From the NCBI RefSeq assembly GCF_010727325.1, contig NZ_AP022565.1, forward strand, positions 4,092,001 through 4,156,000: 64,000 nt of DNA, given 5' to 3'. Shown piece after piece: positions 37,634-48,999 of the stretch; the first letter of the stretch is position 1; every line of letters begins with the position of its first letter. A program made the position numbers and the translations under genes. The notes beneath the pieces were generated by a model, which ran no database searches, was not told the DNA's origin, and saw only the letters and a program-made list of their open reading frames with translations. The stretch is from Mycolicibacterium alvei. GTDB taxonomy: Bacteria > Actinomycetota > Actinomycetes > Mycobacteriales > Mycobacteriaceae.

Positions 37634-38352
37634 CCACGGCCCGGGTCACCGAACAGGTCTCCCTACGCGACCGCGTCTACCTCGATCTCGGCAAGAAGCT
37701 CATGGTCGGCGAGATCGACCATCGCACCCGGCTGGTCGAGTCCCAGCTGTGCGAGACGCTCAACGTCAGCCGGACCCCGCTGCGAGAGGCGATTGTCCGC
37801 CTGCACGCGGACGGCATCCTCGAACGCAGGCCCGACGGGTACTACCCGGTCGCACTGGACATCCCGGGTGTCCGCGACCTCTACGAGCTGCGGATCACCA
37901 TCGAACTGCGCGGCATCACCAGGATCCTGGAAACCGATGAGCTGCACTACGACAAGGATCGGCTCTCGGTATTGCGCACGGCGTGGCTGGCGTTGAAAGC
38001 CAACCCGCCCCCGTCGGACGGCGACATGGTGCTGCGCGACGAGTCGTTCCACGTCGAACTGTGCGCGGCGTCTGGGAACAACGCGATGGTCGCCACGCTC
38101 GATAACCTCAACCGGCGCATCCGGCTGATCCGCATGTACGACTTCGTCACCGAGGAGCGGGTGATCGCCACCATCGACGAGCACCTCCAGATCGTCGACC
38201 TCCTCCTCGACGATGAGCTCGACGCCGGCCGCACCGCGCTGCACGAACACGTCGGGGCGAGTTTCGACGTGGTCGAGCGGCGTGCGCTGCGAGCGCTGAG
38301 CGCCCGAGCGCTCGGCCAGTCGGTCAGCTCGCTCGAAGCGCTGTGGCGGTAG
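37630..38352 (+). CDS. GntR-family (FCD/FadR subfamily) regulator
   Basis: ATG 37630 overlaps the hydrolase stop (ATGA); 240 residues. It has an N-terminal winged helix ([37 protein letters not shown], about 38-78) and an all-helical FCD ligand domain with metal-site type residues ([38 protein letters not shown]). It probably represses its own operon through the GTATAC repeat before the permease gene and releases it when the imported compound or a product binds. Confidence 0.88.
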   Translation: MTTARVTEQVSLRDRVYLDLGKKLMVGEIDHRTRLVESQLCETLNVSRTPLREAIVRLHADGILERRPDGYYPVALDIPGVRDLYELRITIELRGITRILETDELHYDKDRLSVLRTAWLALKANPPPSDGDMVLRDESFHVELCAASGNNAMVATLDNLNRRIRLIRMYDFVTEERVIATIDEHLQIVDLLLDDELDAGRTALHEHVGASFDVVERRALRALSARALGQSVSSLEALWR

Positions 38353-38379
38353 CGGATATGGGTGACAGGTTCATCTGGG

Positions 38380-39315
38380 TCAGCCCTCCCCGGTCTCCCG
38401 TGAAAGCTTGTGCAGCAGCGGATCTGGCTCATCGGCCAACTGCCGTAACGCGGGGCCGTATTCGGGATGGGCCAACGCGAAGGCGAACTGTGCGACCAGA
38501 TAGTCGGCCGGATTGCCGGTGTCGTACCAGTGACCTTGGATCACCTGGCCGTAGACGGCGTGATCCCTGGCGTAGGAATTGATCGCGTCGGTCAGGTAGA
38601 TCTCACCGGTCTGGGTGCCCTCGTACCAACGTTTCGTCTGCTCGCGCAGCTCGTCGATGACACCCGGGGTGATGACGTATCCGCCGATGGCCGCATAGCC
38701 GGACGGCGCCTCCACAGGCCGGGGCTTCTCGACGATTCCGGTGATCCGCAGGAGCCCGTCGGCCAGATCTTCCTTCACGATCGGTACGCCGTAGCGGTAC
38801 GACTGCTCGGGAGCCATCGGCATCAACGCCAGCACCGGCGAAGACGTCTGCTCGTAGGCCCGGATCAGCTGCTGGGCGCGCGGTACCTCGGCGACGAATA
38901 CGTCGTCGGGCCACAGCACCAGCACCGGCTCGTCACCGAACGAGCGAGACGCATTGAGTACCGGGGTGCCGTTGCCGTACGGCCCGTGCTGATGGAGGTA
39001 GGTGATGTGGCCACGGGCAGACAGCTCGCCGACCTCCTCGACCGCGTCGGCATAGGCGTCCTTGCCGTCCGCGCGCAGCTGATCAGCCAGTGTCGTATTC
39101 GGTCGAAAATGCTCCTCTATCAAGGTCTTTCCACCGGACACCACAATCGTGATGTCGGTGATGCCGGAGTTGACCAGCTCGCGCACGGTGTGTTCGATGA
39201 CCGGCTTGTCGCCGACCGGCAGCATCTCCTTCGGGATTGCCTTGGTCAGCGGTAGCAGGCGTGAACCGATCCCGGCGGCGGGGATGACGGCTTTGCGAAT
39301 GGCCTGTCCTGCCAT
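38380..39315 (-). CDS. galU: UTP-glucose-1-phosphate uridylyltransferase
   Basis: This 311-residue nucleotidyltransferase has the GalU opening AVIPAAGIGSRLLPLTKAIPKEMLPV (Gly-rich nucleotide loop and Lys), VVSGGKTLIEEHF, LVLWPDDVF (metal Asp) and GGYVITPGVID. It makes UDP-glucose for cell-wall polysaccharides and trehalose. It converges with the gntR gene. In H37Rv galU (Rv0993) lies elsewhere, so its presence in this insert between leuA and ask is a rearrangement or an additional copy. Confidence 0.93.
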   Translation of the reverse strand: MAGQAIRKAVIPAAGIGSRLLPLTKAIPKEMLPVGDKPVIEHTVRELVNSGITDITIVVSGGKTLIEEHFRPNTTLADQLRADGKDAYADAVEEVGELSARGHITYLHQHGPYGNGTPVLNASRSFGDEPVLVLWPDDVFVAEVPRAQQLIRAYEQTSSPVLALMPMAPEQSYRYGVPIVKEDLADGLLRITGIVEKPRPVEAPSGYAAIGGYVITPGVIDELREQTKRWYEGTQTGEIYLTDAINSYARDHAVYGQVIQGHWYDTGNPADYLVAQFAFALAHPEYGPALRQLADEPDPLLHKLSRETGEG

Positions 39316-39359
39316 GTGTTCCTCCCGCAGTGCTTCACCAAAACTAGCCGGTGCGCCCG

Positions 39360-39959
39360 TCAGCCGAGCGGAATTCCCCAGCGTCCGCCGAATGCAATTT
39401 GCTCCAGCGGCCGCCGTTCCCTGGGCCTGCTGTCGCGTTCGACGATCGCCGGGTCGGCCGTCGAGTAGTCCCCCAGCGTGCCCACCGCGATGACGGCCAA
39501 CGGCCGCACGCCCTCGGGAACCCCGAAGGCTGCCCGCACGCCGTCGACGTCGAAGCCCGCCATCGGATGCGCGATCAGCCCGCGGGACACCGCCTCGACC
39601 GTCAGCTGGGCGATCGCCGCCCCGGCGTCGACAGCCGCGTACACCGCCGTCCTCTCATCCTCTCCCTGGTCCGCGCACACCAGAATCAGGGCCGAGGCCG
39701 CATGCGCGTAGCTGTTGCCGCGTTTGAGCAGGCCGGTCAATGTAACGAAGGTCTCATCGCCCCGCCGGCCCACGACAAACCGCACCGGCTGCCGGTGACC
39801 CCAGCTGGCGGCCCACCGCGCGGCCTCCAGCAGTGCGGTGAGCTGGTCAGCGGCGATAGCGGCGTCGGGGTCGAAGGCCCGAGGGCTCCAGCGGGCCGCG
39901 AGATCGGGGTGGATCGGCACGCTGGTGCCGGCCAGGCGGCCGTTCGGCGTGGCAGACAC
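39360..39959 (-). CDS. Nitroreductase-family flavoprotein
   Basis: I use GTG 39959 ([14 protein letters not shown]), 199 residues. The FMN-binding arginine segment [13 protein letters not shown], the helix [23 protein letters not shown] and the domain-swapped end [17 protein letters not shown] are typical of the nitroreductase family. It would reduce nitro compounds, quinones or flavins using NAD(P)H; the physiological substrate is unknown. It is divergent from ask and 44 bases upstream of galU in the same direction. Confidence 0.85.
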   Translation of the reverse strand: MSATPNGRLAGTSVPIHPDLAARWSPRAFDPDAAIAADQLTALLEAARWAASWGHRQPVRFVVGRRGDETFVTLTGLLKRGNSYAHAASALILVCADQGEDERTAVYAAVDAGAAIAQLTVEAVSRGLIAHPMAGFDVDGVRAAFGVPEGVRPLAVIAVGTLGDYSTADPAIVERDSRPRERRPLEQIAFGGRWGIPLG

Positions 39960-40046
39960 GTCAGCCAAGCTACCGGCGGGGAAAACCGCGTGCGTGTCTC
40001 CCTTATCCTGTGTGGGACTCAATCCAGCGTTCTGAAGGGTTTGACA

Positions 40047-42348
<2,302 letters not shown>

Positions 42349-42355
42349 ACACACC

Positions 42356-43489
42356 TTGCGCCGAAACCGCATTCCAGCAGGCGTTCTCTCGGCTTTTCTC
42401 TGCTGGAATGCCGTTTCGGCGATACCGGTGGCGGGGGCCGATCCGTGGTTCGGCGATCCGGTGGTGCCGGCACTGGCTCCCGGCCAGGTGCTGCGAATCG
42501 GGCCGAGCGCCGGAACCGGCACCCCCACCCGTGATTACGGTATCGGTGCCACCGATCTGTGCGAGTTCATGGAGTTCCCCAGCCGGGTTCTCCAGGTGTG
42601 CGGTGACAGCTTCGCCGGGCAGGCCGTAGGCTTCGGCGGCTGGCATTCGCCGGTTGCCCTGCACGTCGATGCCGACTCGATCGAGGACGCGGGCGGTGTG
42701 CGCTACCGAGGCGTGACCGGGGTGGACAAACCATTGCTGGCCGACTCTGCACCGCCCGGTTCATCGCAGTTGCCCGCCGGCGTCATCTCGATCAACCGCG
42801 AGAACTACATGCTGGTGACCACCACCTACAACCTCAAGCCGTACAGTTCCCGGTTGGTGAAAGCCGATGCAGCCCAGCCGAATTGGCCGACAGTACCCGG
42901 TTCGGTGCGCGAAGCGGGGTATCGGGGCGGCGCGCAGTCGCAGATCACGGGTTACTACGACCCCGTCCCGGCACCCGACTCTCCGACTGGGTGGGTGTAC
43001 ATCCTGGCCAACAATTTCGACCGCAGCAGCCCGGCGTTCCTGTACCGGGCCAACCCGAAGACCTTCACCGACCGGGCCGGCTGGCAGGGCTGGTCGTCAA
43101 CGGGTGGCTGGGGTAAGGCACCGACCGCGTTGTTCTCCGACCGGGTAGGGGAGATGAGCATCCGGCAGATCGATGGCAAGCCGGTGCTGTCGTACTTCAA
43201 CGCCACCAACGGAAACATGGAGATGCGGGTCGCCTACGACCCCACGGGTTTGGGTGTCGCGCCGGTGACCACGGTGGTGTTCGCCAGCGCCTGGCCCGAC
43301 CCGGTCGACTCGTTGCCGCCGCCGGAGGTCAACCAGTTGGCTCAGCCCTACGGCGGCTACATCTCACCGGGATCCACGCTCGATCAGGTTCGCGTTTTCA
43401 TCAGCCAGTGGAACACCATGGCCCGCGGCGGCACCCCGTACCGGGTCATCCAGTACGCGGTGAACCCGTTCACGCCCTGGGAGCAGTAG
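42356..43489 (+). CDS. Exported DUF4185-domain protein (Rv3707c orthologue)
   Basis: From residue about 35 the protein is a beta-propeller-like DUF4185 domain: TRDYGIGATDLCEFMEF, LQVCGDSFAG, YNLKPYSSRLVKA, GWVYILANNFDRSSP, VLSYFNATNGNMEMRVAYDP and PYGGYISPGSTLDQVRVFISQWN. The only start that gives a full protein is TTG 42356, which lies at the edge of palindromic repeat D. The repeat is read through as MRRNRIPAGVLSAFLCWNAV and produces a basic start, a hydrophobic run and an AGA cleavage site, so a signal peptide is made from repeat DNA. No good ribosome site precedes it; coupling to asd is likely. The catalytic role, if any, is unknown. Confidence 0.85.
   Translation: MRRNRIPAGVLSAFLCWNAVSAIPVAGADPWFGDPVVPALAPGQVLRIGPSAGTGTPTRDYGIGATDLCEFMEFPSRVLQVCGDSFAGQAVGFGGWHSPVALHVDADSIEDAGGVRYRGVTGVDKPLLADSAPPGSSQLPAGVISINRENYMLVTTTYNLKPYSSRLVKADAAQPNWPTVPGSVREAGYRGGAQSQITGYYDPVPAPDSPTGWVYILANNFDRSSPAFLYRANPKTFTDRAGWQGWSSTGGWGKAPTALFSDRVGEMSIRQIDGKPVLSYFNATNGNMEMRVAYDPTGLGVAPVTTVVFASAWPDPVDSLPPPEVNQLAQPYGGYISPGSTLDQVRVFISQWNTMARGGTPYRVIQYAVNPFTPWEQ
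42358..42421 (-). repeat. Palindromic repeat, copy D
   Basis: Arms at 42360-42380 (GAAACCGCATTCCAGCAG inside) and 42400-42420 (CTGCTGGAATGCCGTTTC inside) pair with a single mismatch around a 19-base loop. Read on the minus strand, the loop AGAAAAGCCGAGAGAACGC loosely resembles the cores of the other copies, so this copy may be inverted. It is translated as the N-terminus of the DUF4185 gene. Confidence 0.85.
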
Positions 43490-43551
43490 CTCCCGGCGCT
43501 TTCACAGCTGATTCATAGCCAATTCTTGATCGGTACCTTGACAGCGCTCGC

Positions 43552-43932
43552 ATGCTCGATGTCATGACTCAAACCTCACCCGATCCCGATCCTGCGACCG
43601 AACCGGTGGTCGCCCGGCCCGCCGAGCGCACGCCGAGCCGTCTGCTGCAGGCGCTTGCGTGGGTGGGCATCGCCGCCGGCAGCATTTTCATCGTCGCCAT
43701 GGTCTTCGGCGCCGGATTCTTTCTCGGAGCGCATTCCGATGGCGGTGGCCATCACCATCGTGGCGGGCATGACCGCGGCGGCATGATGATGCACCATCCC
43801 GGCGGGATGGGCGGACCCGGCGGGATGGAACACGGTCGCGGCATGATGCCGCCGTGGGGCCCCGGTGGCCCGGGCAGCGGCTCTGACCGCCCTGAGACCC
43901 CGCCGACACCGGCACCGCCTGCGCGACCATAA
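43552..43932 (+). CDS. Single-TM protein with His/Met/Gly-rich tail (Rv3706c position)
   Basis: ATG 43552 (or ATG 43564, [10 protein letters not shown]) gives about 122-126 residues: an acidic/proline N-terminus, one membrane helix ([28 protein letters not shown], about 28-55 from the second ATG), and an extracytoplasmic tail of [22 protein letters not shown] and MMPPWGP. The seven histidines and runs of methionine suggest binding of Cu, Ni or Zn. A Fur-family regulator gene with a palindromic operator follows, which fits a metal role. The function is otherwise unknown. Confidence 0.75.
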   Translation: MLDVMTQTSPDPDPATEPVVARPAERTPSRLLQALAWVGIAAGSIFIVAMVFGAGFFLGAHSDGGGHHHRGGHDRGGMMMHHPGGMGGPGGMEHGRGMMPPWGPGGPGSGSDRPETPPTPAPPARP

Positions 43933-43940
43933 TCACAGCC

Positions 43941-43968
43941 CACTCTTTTGGATTGACTCCAAAGAGTG
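43941..43968 (+). promoter_or_regulatory. Candidate Fur operator
   Basis: CACTCTTTTGGA and TCCAAAGAGTG are complementary except for one extra T and are separated by TTGAC. This AT-rich palindrome ends 14 bases before the Fur-family GTG start (43983), where mycobacterial FurA is known to autoregulate. Confidence 0.65.
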
Positions 43969-43982
43969 CGCATACTGGAGCC

Positions 43983-44423
43983 GTGACCACGGTGCATGAC
44001 CACGATCCCAAGGCCCTGTTGCGGGCTGCCGGGCTGCGCGTGACTGCACCGCGGGTCGCGGTTCTTCAGGCATTGGCCGACCATCCGCATTCCACTGCAG
44101 ACGATGTGGCCGGTCTGGCCCGCGCAAACCTCGGTTCGGTGTCGACCCAGGCGGTCTACGACGTCCTGCGGGCCTGCGTCAACGCCGGCCTGGTCCGTCG
44201 GATCGAACCGGCGGGTTCCTCGGCGCGCTACGAGACCCGCGCCGGCGACAACCACCATCACCTGGTCTGCCGGGTGTGCGGTGTGGTCGCCGATGTCGAT
44301 TGCGCTGTGGGGGAGACCCCCTGCCTGGAGCCCTCTGACCTGGCCGGCTTCGCCGTCGACGAGGCCGAGGTCGTGTTCTGGGGAATCTGCGCTGATTGCC
44401 AGAAAGCCGGCGTCACCGCATAA
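43983..44423 (+). CDS. Fur-family metalloregulator (FurA-like)
   Basis: The 146-residue Fur protein has a winged helix ([54 protein letters not shown]), the metal-sensing cluster [12 protein letters not shown] (90-100) and a second CxxC (GICADC, Cys136 and Cys139), which together make the structural zinc site. In mycobacteria furA usually precedes katG; here a lipoprotein gene follows, so it may control other targets such as the His/Met-rich protein next door. The GTG start follows the palindromic operator closely. Confidence 0.9.
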   Translation: MTTVHDHDPKALLRAAGLRVTAPRVAVLQALADHPHSTADDVAGLARANLGSVSTQAVYDVLRACVNAGLVRRIEPAGSSARYETRAGDNHHHLVCRVCGVVADVDCAVGETPCLEPSDLAGFAVDEAEVVFWGICADCQKAGVTA

Positions 44424-44498
44424 CGCCACTCTCGGGGCTGGTTGGTATTCGGCCAACCGCTGCGCAGAGCTCCGGGAATCGTGAGATTCTCGCTAACC

Positions 44499-45026
44499 AT
44501 GACCCGCCATCGGTTCGCGGTCGCCGCACTGTTCGCGGTGCCGGTGCTGGCCGCCGGGTGCGGTGCGGGCGCCGACCCGGAGCGCGGCGCAGCCATGGTC
44601 TTCGCGGTCGGTGATTGCGTGACTGTCCCCGCCACGTCACCGGCTGCCCCCGGCGCGGCCCGCGCCGCCAAGGTGTCCTGCGACGCCGACCCGAGCTACA
44701 CCGTCGGGGCCATCGCCGACGGCGCCGGGACCTGCCCGAGTACCGAGTACCAGCATCTGCCCGCCGAACTCGCCGACCCGTCGACCGCACGGCTGTGTCT
44801 GGTCCCCAATCTGGTCGCCGATCACTGCTACGAGTTGGGTATGCCCGCGGGCATGGTGGAGCTGGCCGATTGCACCTCGCGGACGGATCGCGGCCCGGGC
44901 GTGATGGTTCAGGTGACCCAGCGCCTCGACGTGCGGGACGGGTCCGCCTGCTCAGCTGAAACGGGGCACTACGCCTGGCCTTACCCATCGCCGGCCCGAA
45001 CCTACTGCACGCGGACGGTGTACTGA
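44499..45026 (+). CDS. Cysteine-rich lipoprotein (LppU-like)
   Basis: ATG 44499 opens 175 residues with a short signal peptide (FAVAALFAVPVLAAGC) and lipobox Cys21. The exported part has about ten more cysteines in a regular pattern (VGDCVTVPA, KVSCDADPSY, GTCPSTEY, ARLCLVP, DHCYELG, LADCTSR, SACSAETGHY, YCTRTVY), which probably form disulphides. Such short lipoproteins of unknown function occur in mycobacteria (LppU type). It is followed after five bases by the PknH-sensor-like gene and probably shares its transcript. Confidence 0.75.
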   Translation: MTRHRFAVAALFAVPVLAAGCGAGADPERGAAMVFAVGDCVTVPATSPAAPGAARAAKVSCDADPSYTVGAIADGAGTCPSTEYQHLPAELADPSTARLCLVPNLVADHCYELGMPAGMVELADCTSRTDRGPGVMVQVTQRLDVRDGSACSAETGHYAWPYPSPARTYCTRTVY

Positions 45027-45031
45027 CTGGC

Positions 45032-45685
45032 ATGATCGAGGGCATGCGTGCCCTGACTGTCGGTTTCGGGCTGGCCGGTCTCGCACTGGCTTTGGCTGCA
45101 CCTGCCGGTGCGCGCCCCTCGGATCCCGGTGTCGTGTCCTATGCCGTGATGCCCAAGGGTTCGGTGGGCAATATCATCGGTGCCCCGATGACCTGGGAGT
45201 CCCAGTTCACGGCTCCGTTCCAGGGTTTCGCGGTGGACAACCCGGTGTGCAACAACTGGGCTGATATCGGCCTGCCCGAGGTCTTCAACGACCCGGACCT
45301 CGCCTCGTTCAACGGCGCCACCACCCAGACGGCGGCCGGTGACGACAACCATTTCGTCAAGCAGGCGATCGGGGTGTTCGCCACTGCTGAGGCAGCCGAT
45401 CGTGCGTTCCACCGGGTGGTGGACCGCACCACCGGATGTTCGGGCCAGACCACCGCGATGCACCTGGACAACTTCGTGACCCAGGTGTGGACGTTCACCG
45501 GCGGCCCGGCGAGCGCCACCGACGCCGAGTGGGTGAAACAGGAGGCCGGCACCGACCGTCGCTGTTTCAACACCACCCGCAAACGGGAAAACGTACTGCT
45601 ACAAGCGAAGGTGTGTCAGTCCGGCAACGCCGGCCCCGCGGTCAACGTGCTGGCGGGCGCCATGCAGAACACGCTCGGGCAGTAG
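45032..45685 (+). CDS. Exported sensor-domain protein (PknH-extracellular-like, Rv3705c orthologue)
   Basis: The 217-residue protein (ATG 45032, or 45044 giving MRALTVGFGL) has a Sec signal peptide ending near GARP and a single domain resembling the external sensor of the kinase PknH: FQGFAVDNPVCNNWADIG, GVFATAEAADRAFHRVVDRTTGC, VWTFTGGPASATDAEW, RRCFNTTRKRENVLLQAKVC. Four cysteines would pair in two disulphides as in PknH. It is probably secreted or wall-associated and binds an unknown ligand. Position just before the egt operon is as in H37Rv. Confidence 0.85.
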   Translation: MIEGMRALTVGFGLAGLALALAAPAGARPSDPGVVSYAVMPKGSVGNIIGAPMTWESQFTAPFQGFAVDNPVCNNWADIGLPEVFNDPDLASFNGATTQTAAGDDNHFVKQAIGVFATAEAADRAFHRVVDRTTGCSGQTTAMHLDNFVTQVWTFTGGPASATDAEWVKQEAGTDRRCFNTTRKRENVLLQAKVCQSGNAGPAVNVLAGAMQNTLGQ

Positions 45686-45761
45686 AAAATGTCAGTGCTA
45701 TCTGGATGATGGAACCTAGCCGAGCCGTTTGATTGCGGTGAGGACCGGGAGGGGGATTGCG

Positions 45762-47033
45762 ATGGCAGTACCCGTCACGTCTGATCCAGCTCGCCCACTT
45801 CCGGTCGAATTTCTCAGTGCCGAGCATGCGGCGTCGTGCATCGAAGCGCACTGCCTGCGTGACGGGCCGGTCGGGCAGGTGGGCCTGGAGATCGAGGCGC
45901 ACTGTTTCGACGTCGACGATGCGCTGCGGCGTCCGGGCTGGGATGAGCTCTCCGAGGTGATCGCCTCGGTGCCCGCGTTGCCCGGAGGCAGCCGGATCAC
46001 CGTCGAACCCGGGGGTGCGGTCGAATTGTCCGGCCCCCCGGCAACCGGACCTTGGGCGGCCATCACCGCACTACAGGCCGATCGGGCCGTACTGCGTGCG
46101 GTGTTCGAACGCCGCGGTCTGAGGCTGGTGCTGTTGGGCGCCGATCCGGTGCGGCCCACGCAACGGGTCAACCCGGGCCTGCGCTATCAGGCGATGGAGG
46201 CGTTCTTCGCAGCCAGCGGGTCGGCAGCGGCGGGGGCGGCGATGATGACGTCGACGGCCTCGGTTCAGGTCAACCTCGACGCAGGCCCGCGGGATGGCTG
46301 GGCACAGCGGGTTCGTCTGGCCCATGCGCTGGGTCCGACGATGATCGCGATCACCGCGAATTCGCCGATGCTCGGCGGGCAGTTCACCGGGTGGAAGTCG
46401 TCGCGGCAGCGGGTGTGGAGCCAGTTGGATTCCGCCCGGTGCGGCCCGATTCTGGGCGCCGACGGCAAGGATCCGGCCAGTGACTGGGCGCGGTACGCAC
46501 TGCGGGCGCCGGTGATGCTGATCAACCCACCGGAAGCGGTCCCGGTGACCAACTGGGTCCCGTTCGCCGACTGGGCCGACGGCCGCGCGGTGCTCGGCGG
46601 CCGCCGCCCCACCGAAACAGACCTCGAATACCACCTGACGACGCTGTTCCCGCCGGTGCGGCCACGGCGCTGGCTGGAGATCCGCTATCTCGACAGCGTG
46701 CCGGATGCCCTCTGGCCCGCGGTGGTGTTCATGACGACGACTCTCCTGGATGATCCGGGGGCCGCCGCGATCGCCACCGAGGCGACGGCCCCGGTGGCCA
46801 CGGCATGGGACCGGGCGGCCCGGATCGGGCTGACCGATCGACGCCTCCGGGAAGCGGCGCTCGTGTGTGTTTCGGCCGCGGCGGAGCGGGCGCCGGCGGA
46901 GCTGACGGAATCGATGGAGCTGTTGACGCGTTCGGTTCAGGAGGGACGCTGCCCGGCCGACGATTTCGCCGACCAGGTGGTGGGCCATGGAATCGCTTCT
47001 GCGATGAGCCAACTGGTGAAGGGCGAGCTTTGA
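45762..47033 (+). CDS. egtA: Glutamate-cysteine ligase of ergothioneine synthesis
   Basis: I use ATG 45762, seven bases after GGGAGGGGG; 423 residues. It is a GCS2-type ligase ([77 protein letters not shown]). It makes gamma-glutamylcysteine, the sulphur donor used by EgtB. Mycobacteria use it for ergothioneine, since they make mycothiol rather than glutathione. It is the first gene of a five-gene operon, and each later gene overlaps the one before. Confidence 0.95.
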   Translation: MAVPVTSDPARPLPVEFLSAEHAASCIEAHCLRDGPVGQVGLEIEAHCFDVDDALRRPGWDELSEVIASVPALPGGSRITVEPGGAVELSGPPATGPWAAITALQADRAVLRAVFERRGLRLVLLGADPVRPTQRVNPGLRYQAMEAFFAASGSAAAGAAMMTSTASVQVNLDAGPRDGWAQRVRLAHALGPTMIAITANSPMLGGQFTGWKSSRQRVWSQLDSARCGPILGADGKDPASDWARYALRAPVMLINPPEAVPVTNWVPFADWADGRAVLGGRRPTETDLEYHLTTLFPPVRPRRWLEIRYLDSVPDALWPAVVFMTTTLLDDPGAAAIATEATAPVATAWDRAARIGLTDRRLREAALVCVSAAAERAPAELTESMELLTRSVQEGRCPADDFADQVVGHGIASAMSQLVKGEL

Positions 47034-48307
47034 CCACACGTGAGACGCTGGCGCAGCAGCTCACCCGGGCGCGGGACCGCACCTTGGGCCTGGTCGACTT
47101 CGACGATGCCGAACTGGACCGCCAGTACAGCCCGCTGATGAGCCCGCTGGTCTGGGACCTCGCCCATATCGGTCAGCAGGAGGAGCTGTGGCTGCTGCGC
47201 GGCGGCGACCTCGACCGCCCGGGCCTGCTCGATCCCGAGGTGGACCGGCTCTACGACGCCTTCGTGCACTCCCGGGCCCGCCGCGTCGACCTGCCACTGC
47301 TGCCTCCGGCGGACGCGCGAACCTATTGTGCGACGGTGCGATCCAAGGCACTGGATGCCCTGGACGTCCTCGATGCCGACGATTCCGCGTTCAACTTCGG
47401 CCTGGTGATCAGCCACGAGAACCAGCACGACGAGACGATGTTGCAGGCGCTGAACCTGCGGTCCGGACCGCCGCTGCTCGGCACCGGAACCGCCTTGCCT
47501 GCCGCGCGATCCGGCGTGGCCGGTACCTCGGTTCTGATTCCGGGCGGGCCGTTTGTGCTCGGGGTCGACGAACTCACCGAACCGCATTCGCTCGACAACG
47601 AGCGTCCGGCGCACGAGGTGGACGTCGCGGACTTTCGCATCGGGCGGGTGCCGGTCACCAATGCCGAGTGGCGCGAGTTCATCGACGACGGCGGCTATCG
47701 GCAGTCTCGTTGGTGGTCTTCGCGCGGCTGGGCCCACCGCCAGGAGGCGGGTCTGACGGCGCCCGAGTTCTGGGGCCGGGACGGCACCCGCACCCGGTTC
47801 GGCCACGTCGAGACCATCCCGGCAGACGAACCGGTCCAGCACGTCACGTTCTTCGAAGCCGAGGCCTACGCGGCGTGGTCAGGAGCCCGGCTGCCCACCG
47901 AGATCGAGTGGGAGAAGGCCTGCGCGTGGGATCCGGTGGCCGGGGCCCGTCGTCGATTCCCCTGGGGTGCTTGCGAACCCACCGAAGTGCTGGCCAACCT
48001 CGGAGGCGAGGCACGTCGGCCCGCACCGGTGGGTGCCTACCCGGCCGGCGCATCGGCCTATGGCGTCGAGCAGATGTTGGGTGATGTCTGGGAATGGACC
48101 ACGTCGACGCTGCGGCCCTGGCCCGGCTTCACCCCGATGGTCTACGACCGTTACACCGAGCCCTTCTTCGAAGGCGACTATCGGGTCTTGCGCGGTGGGT
48201 CGTGGGCAGTGTCCGCCGATATCCTGCGGCCGAGCTTCCGCAACTGGGACCATCCGATCCGGCGCCAGATCTTCTCGGGTGTGCGCCTGGCCTGGGATGC
48301 CCCCTGA
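47030..48307 (+). CDS. egtB: Hercynine oxygenase (sulfoxide synthase)
   Basis: TTG 47030 overlaps the egtA stop (TTGA); 425 residues. The N-terminal DinB-like domain has [20 protein letters not shown] and [17 protein letters not shown], which give the iron-binding histidines; the C-terminal part is an FGE-sulfatase domain ([52 protein letters not shown]). It joins gamma-glutamylcysteine to hercynine with O2, producing a sulfoxide. The weak TTG start relies on coupling to egtA. Confidence 0.95.
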   Translation: MTTRETLAQQLTRARDRTLGLVDFDDAELDRQYSPLMSPLVWDLAHIGQQEELWLLRGGDLDRPGLLDPEVDRLYDAFVHSRARRVDLPLLPPADARTYCATVRSKALDALDVLDADDSAFNFGLVISHENQHDETMLQALNLRSGPPLLGTGTALPAARSGVAGTSVLIPGGPFVLGVDELTEPHSLDNERPAHEVDVADFRIGRVPVTNAEWREFIDDGGYRQSRWWSSRGWAHRQEAGLTAPEFWGRDGTRTRFGHVETIPADEPVQHVTFFEAEAYAAWSGARLPTEIEWEKACAWDPVAGARRRFPWGACEPTEVLANLGGEARRPAPVGAYPAGASAYGVEQMLGDVWEWTTSTLRPWPGFTPMVYDRYTEPFFEGDYRVLRGGSWAVSADILRPSFRNWDHPIRRQIFSGVRLAWDAP

Positions 48308-48999
48308 TGTGCCGGCACATCGGGTGGTTGGGCGCGCCGCGGTCGGTGGCCGCGCTGGTGTTGGATCCGCCGCAGGGGCTGCTGGTGCAGTCGTATGCGC
48401 CACGGCGCCAGAAGCACGGGTTGATGAATGCCGACGGTTGGGGCGCAGGATTTTTCGACGACGGAGTGCCCCGCCGGTGGCGCAGCGACAAGCCGTTGTG
48501 GGGTGATGCCTCCTTCGCCTCGGTCGCACCGGCGTTGAGCAGTGGGTGCGTGATCGCTGCGGTGCGCTCGGCGACCATCGGCATGCCGATCGAACCCTCG
48601 GCGTCGGCGCCGTTCACCGACGGTCGGTGGCTGCTGTCGCACAACGGGGTGGTGGATCGCGCGGTGCTGCCGTTGACCGGGGTCGCTGAGTCCACCGTGG
48701 ACAGCGCGCAGTTGGCCGCGTTGATCTTCGAGCGGGGTCTGGATGCTCTGGGGCAGACGGTGGCCGCGGTCGGCGCGCTGGATCCGAATGCCCGGCTGAA
48801 CATCTTGGCTGCCAACGGTTCTCGTATGGTCGCCACGACCTGGGGAGACACCTTGTCGATGCTGCGGTTGCCGGATGGCGTCGTGCTCGCCAGTGAACCC
48901 TACGACGACGATCCCGGCTGGTCCGACATCCCGGACCGCCATCTGGTGCACGTCTCTGACTCTCATGTCGAGCTCACCCCACTGAAAGGTTCGGTATGA
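48307..48999 (+). CDS. egtC: Gamma-glutamyl-hercynylcysteine sulfoxide hydrolase
   Basis: ATG 48307 shares one base with the egtB TGA; 230 residues. The second residue is the Ntn-hydrolase nucleophile (Met-Cys-Arg-His), followed by the class II amidotransferase pattern [27 protein letters not shown] and [11 protein letters not shown]. It removes the glutamyl group from the EgtB product. Confidence 0.95.
   Translation: MCRHIGWLGAPRSVAALVLDPPQGLLVQSYAPRRQKHGLMNADGWGAGFFDDGVPRRWRSDKPLWGDASFASVAPALSSGCVIAAVRSATIGMPIEPSASAPFTDGRWLLSHNGVVDRAVLPLTGVAESTVDSAQLAALIFERGLDALGQTVAAVGALDPNARLNILAANGSRMVATTWGDTLSMLRLPDGVVLASEPYDDDPGWSDIPDRHLVHVSDSHVELTPLKGSV

Noticed and set aside
38365..38385. Second copy of the ligC hairpin sequence
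   Set aside because: Only GTTCATCTGGG is shared and no complementary arm of similar length is present; kept as a note under the ligC hairpin, not as a repeat family.
39351..40046. Plus-strand extension of ask upstream of 40047
   Set aside because: It is antisense to the nitroreductase gene and lacks family similarity; aspartokinase begins at [10 protein letters not shown].
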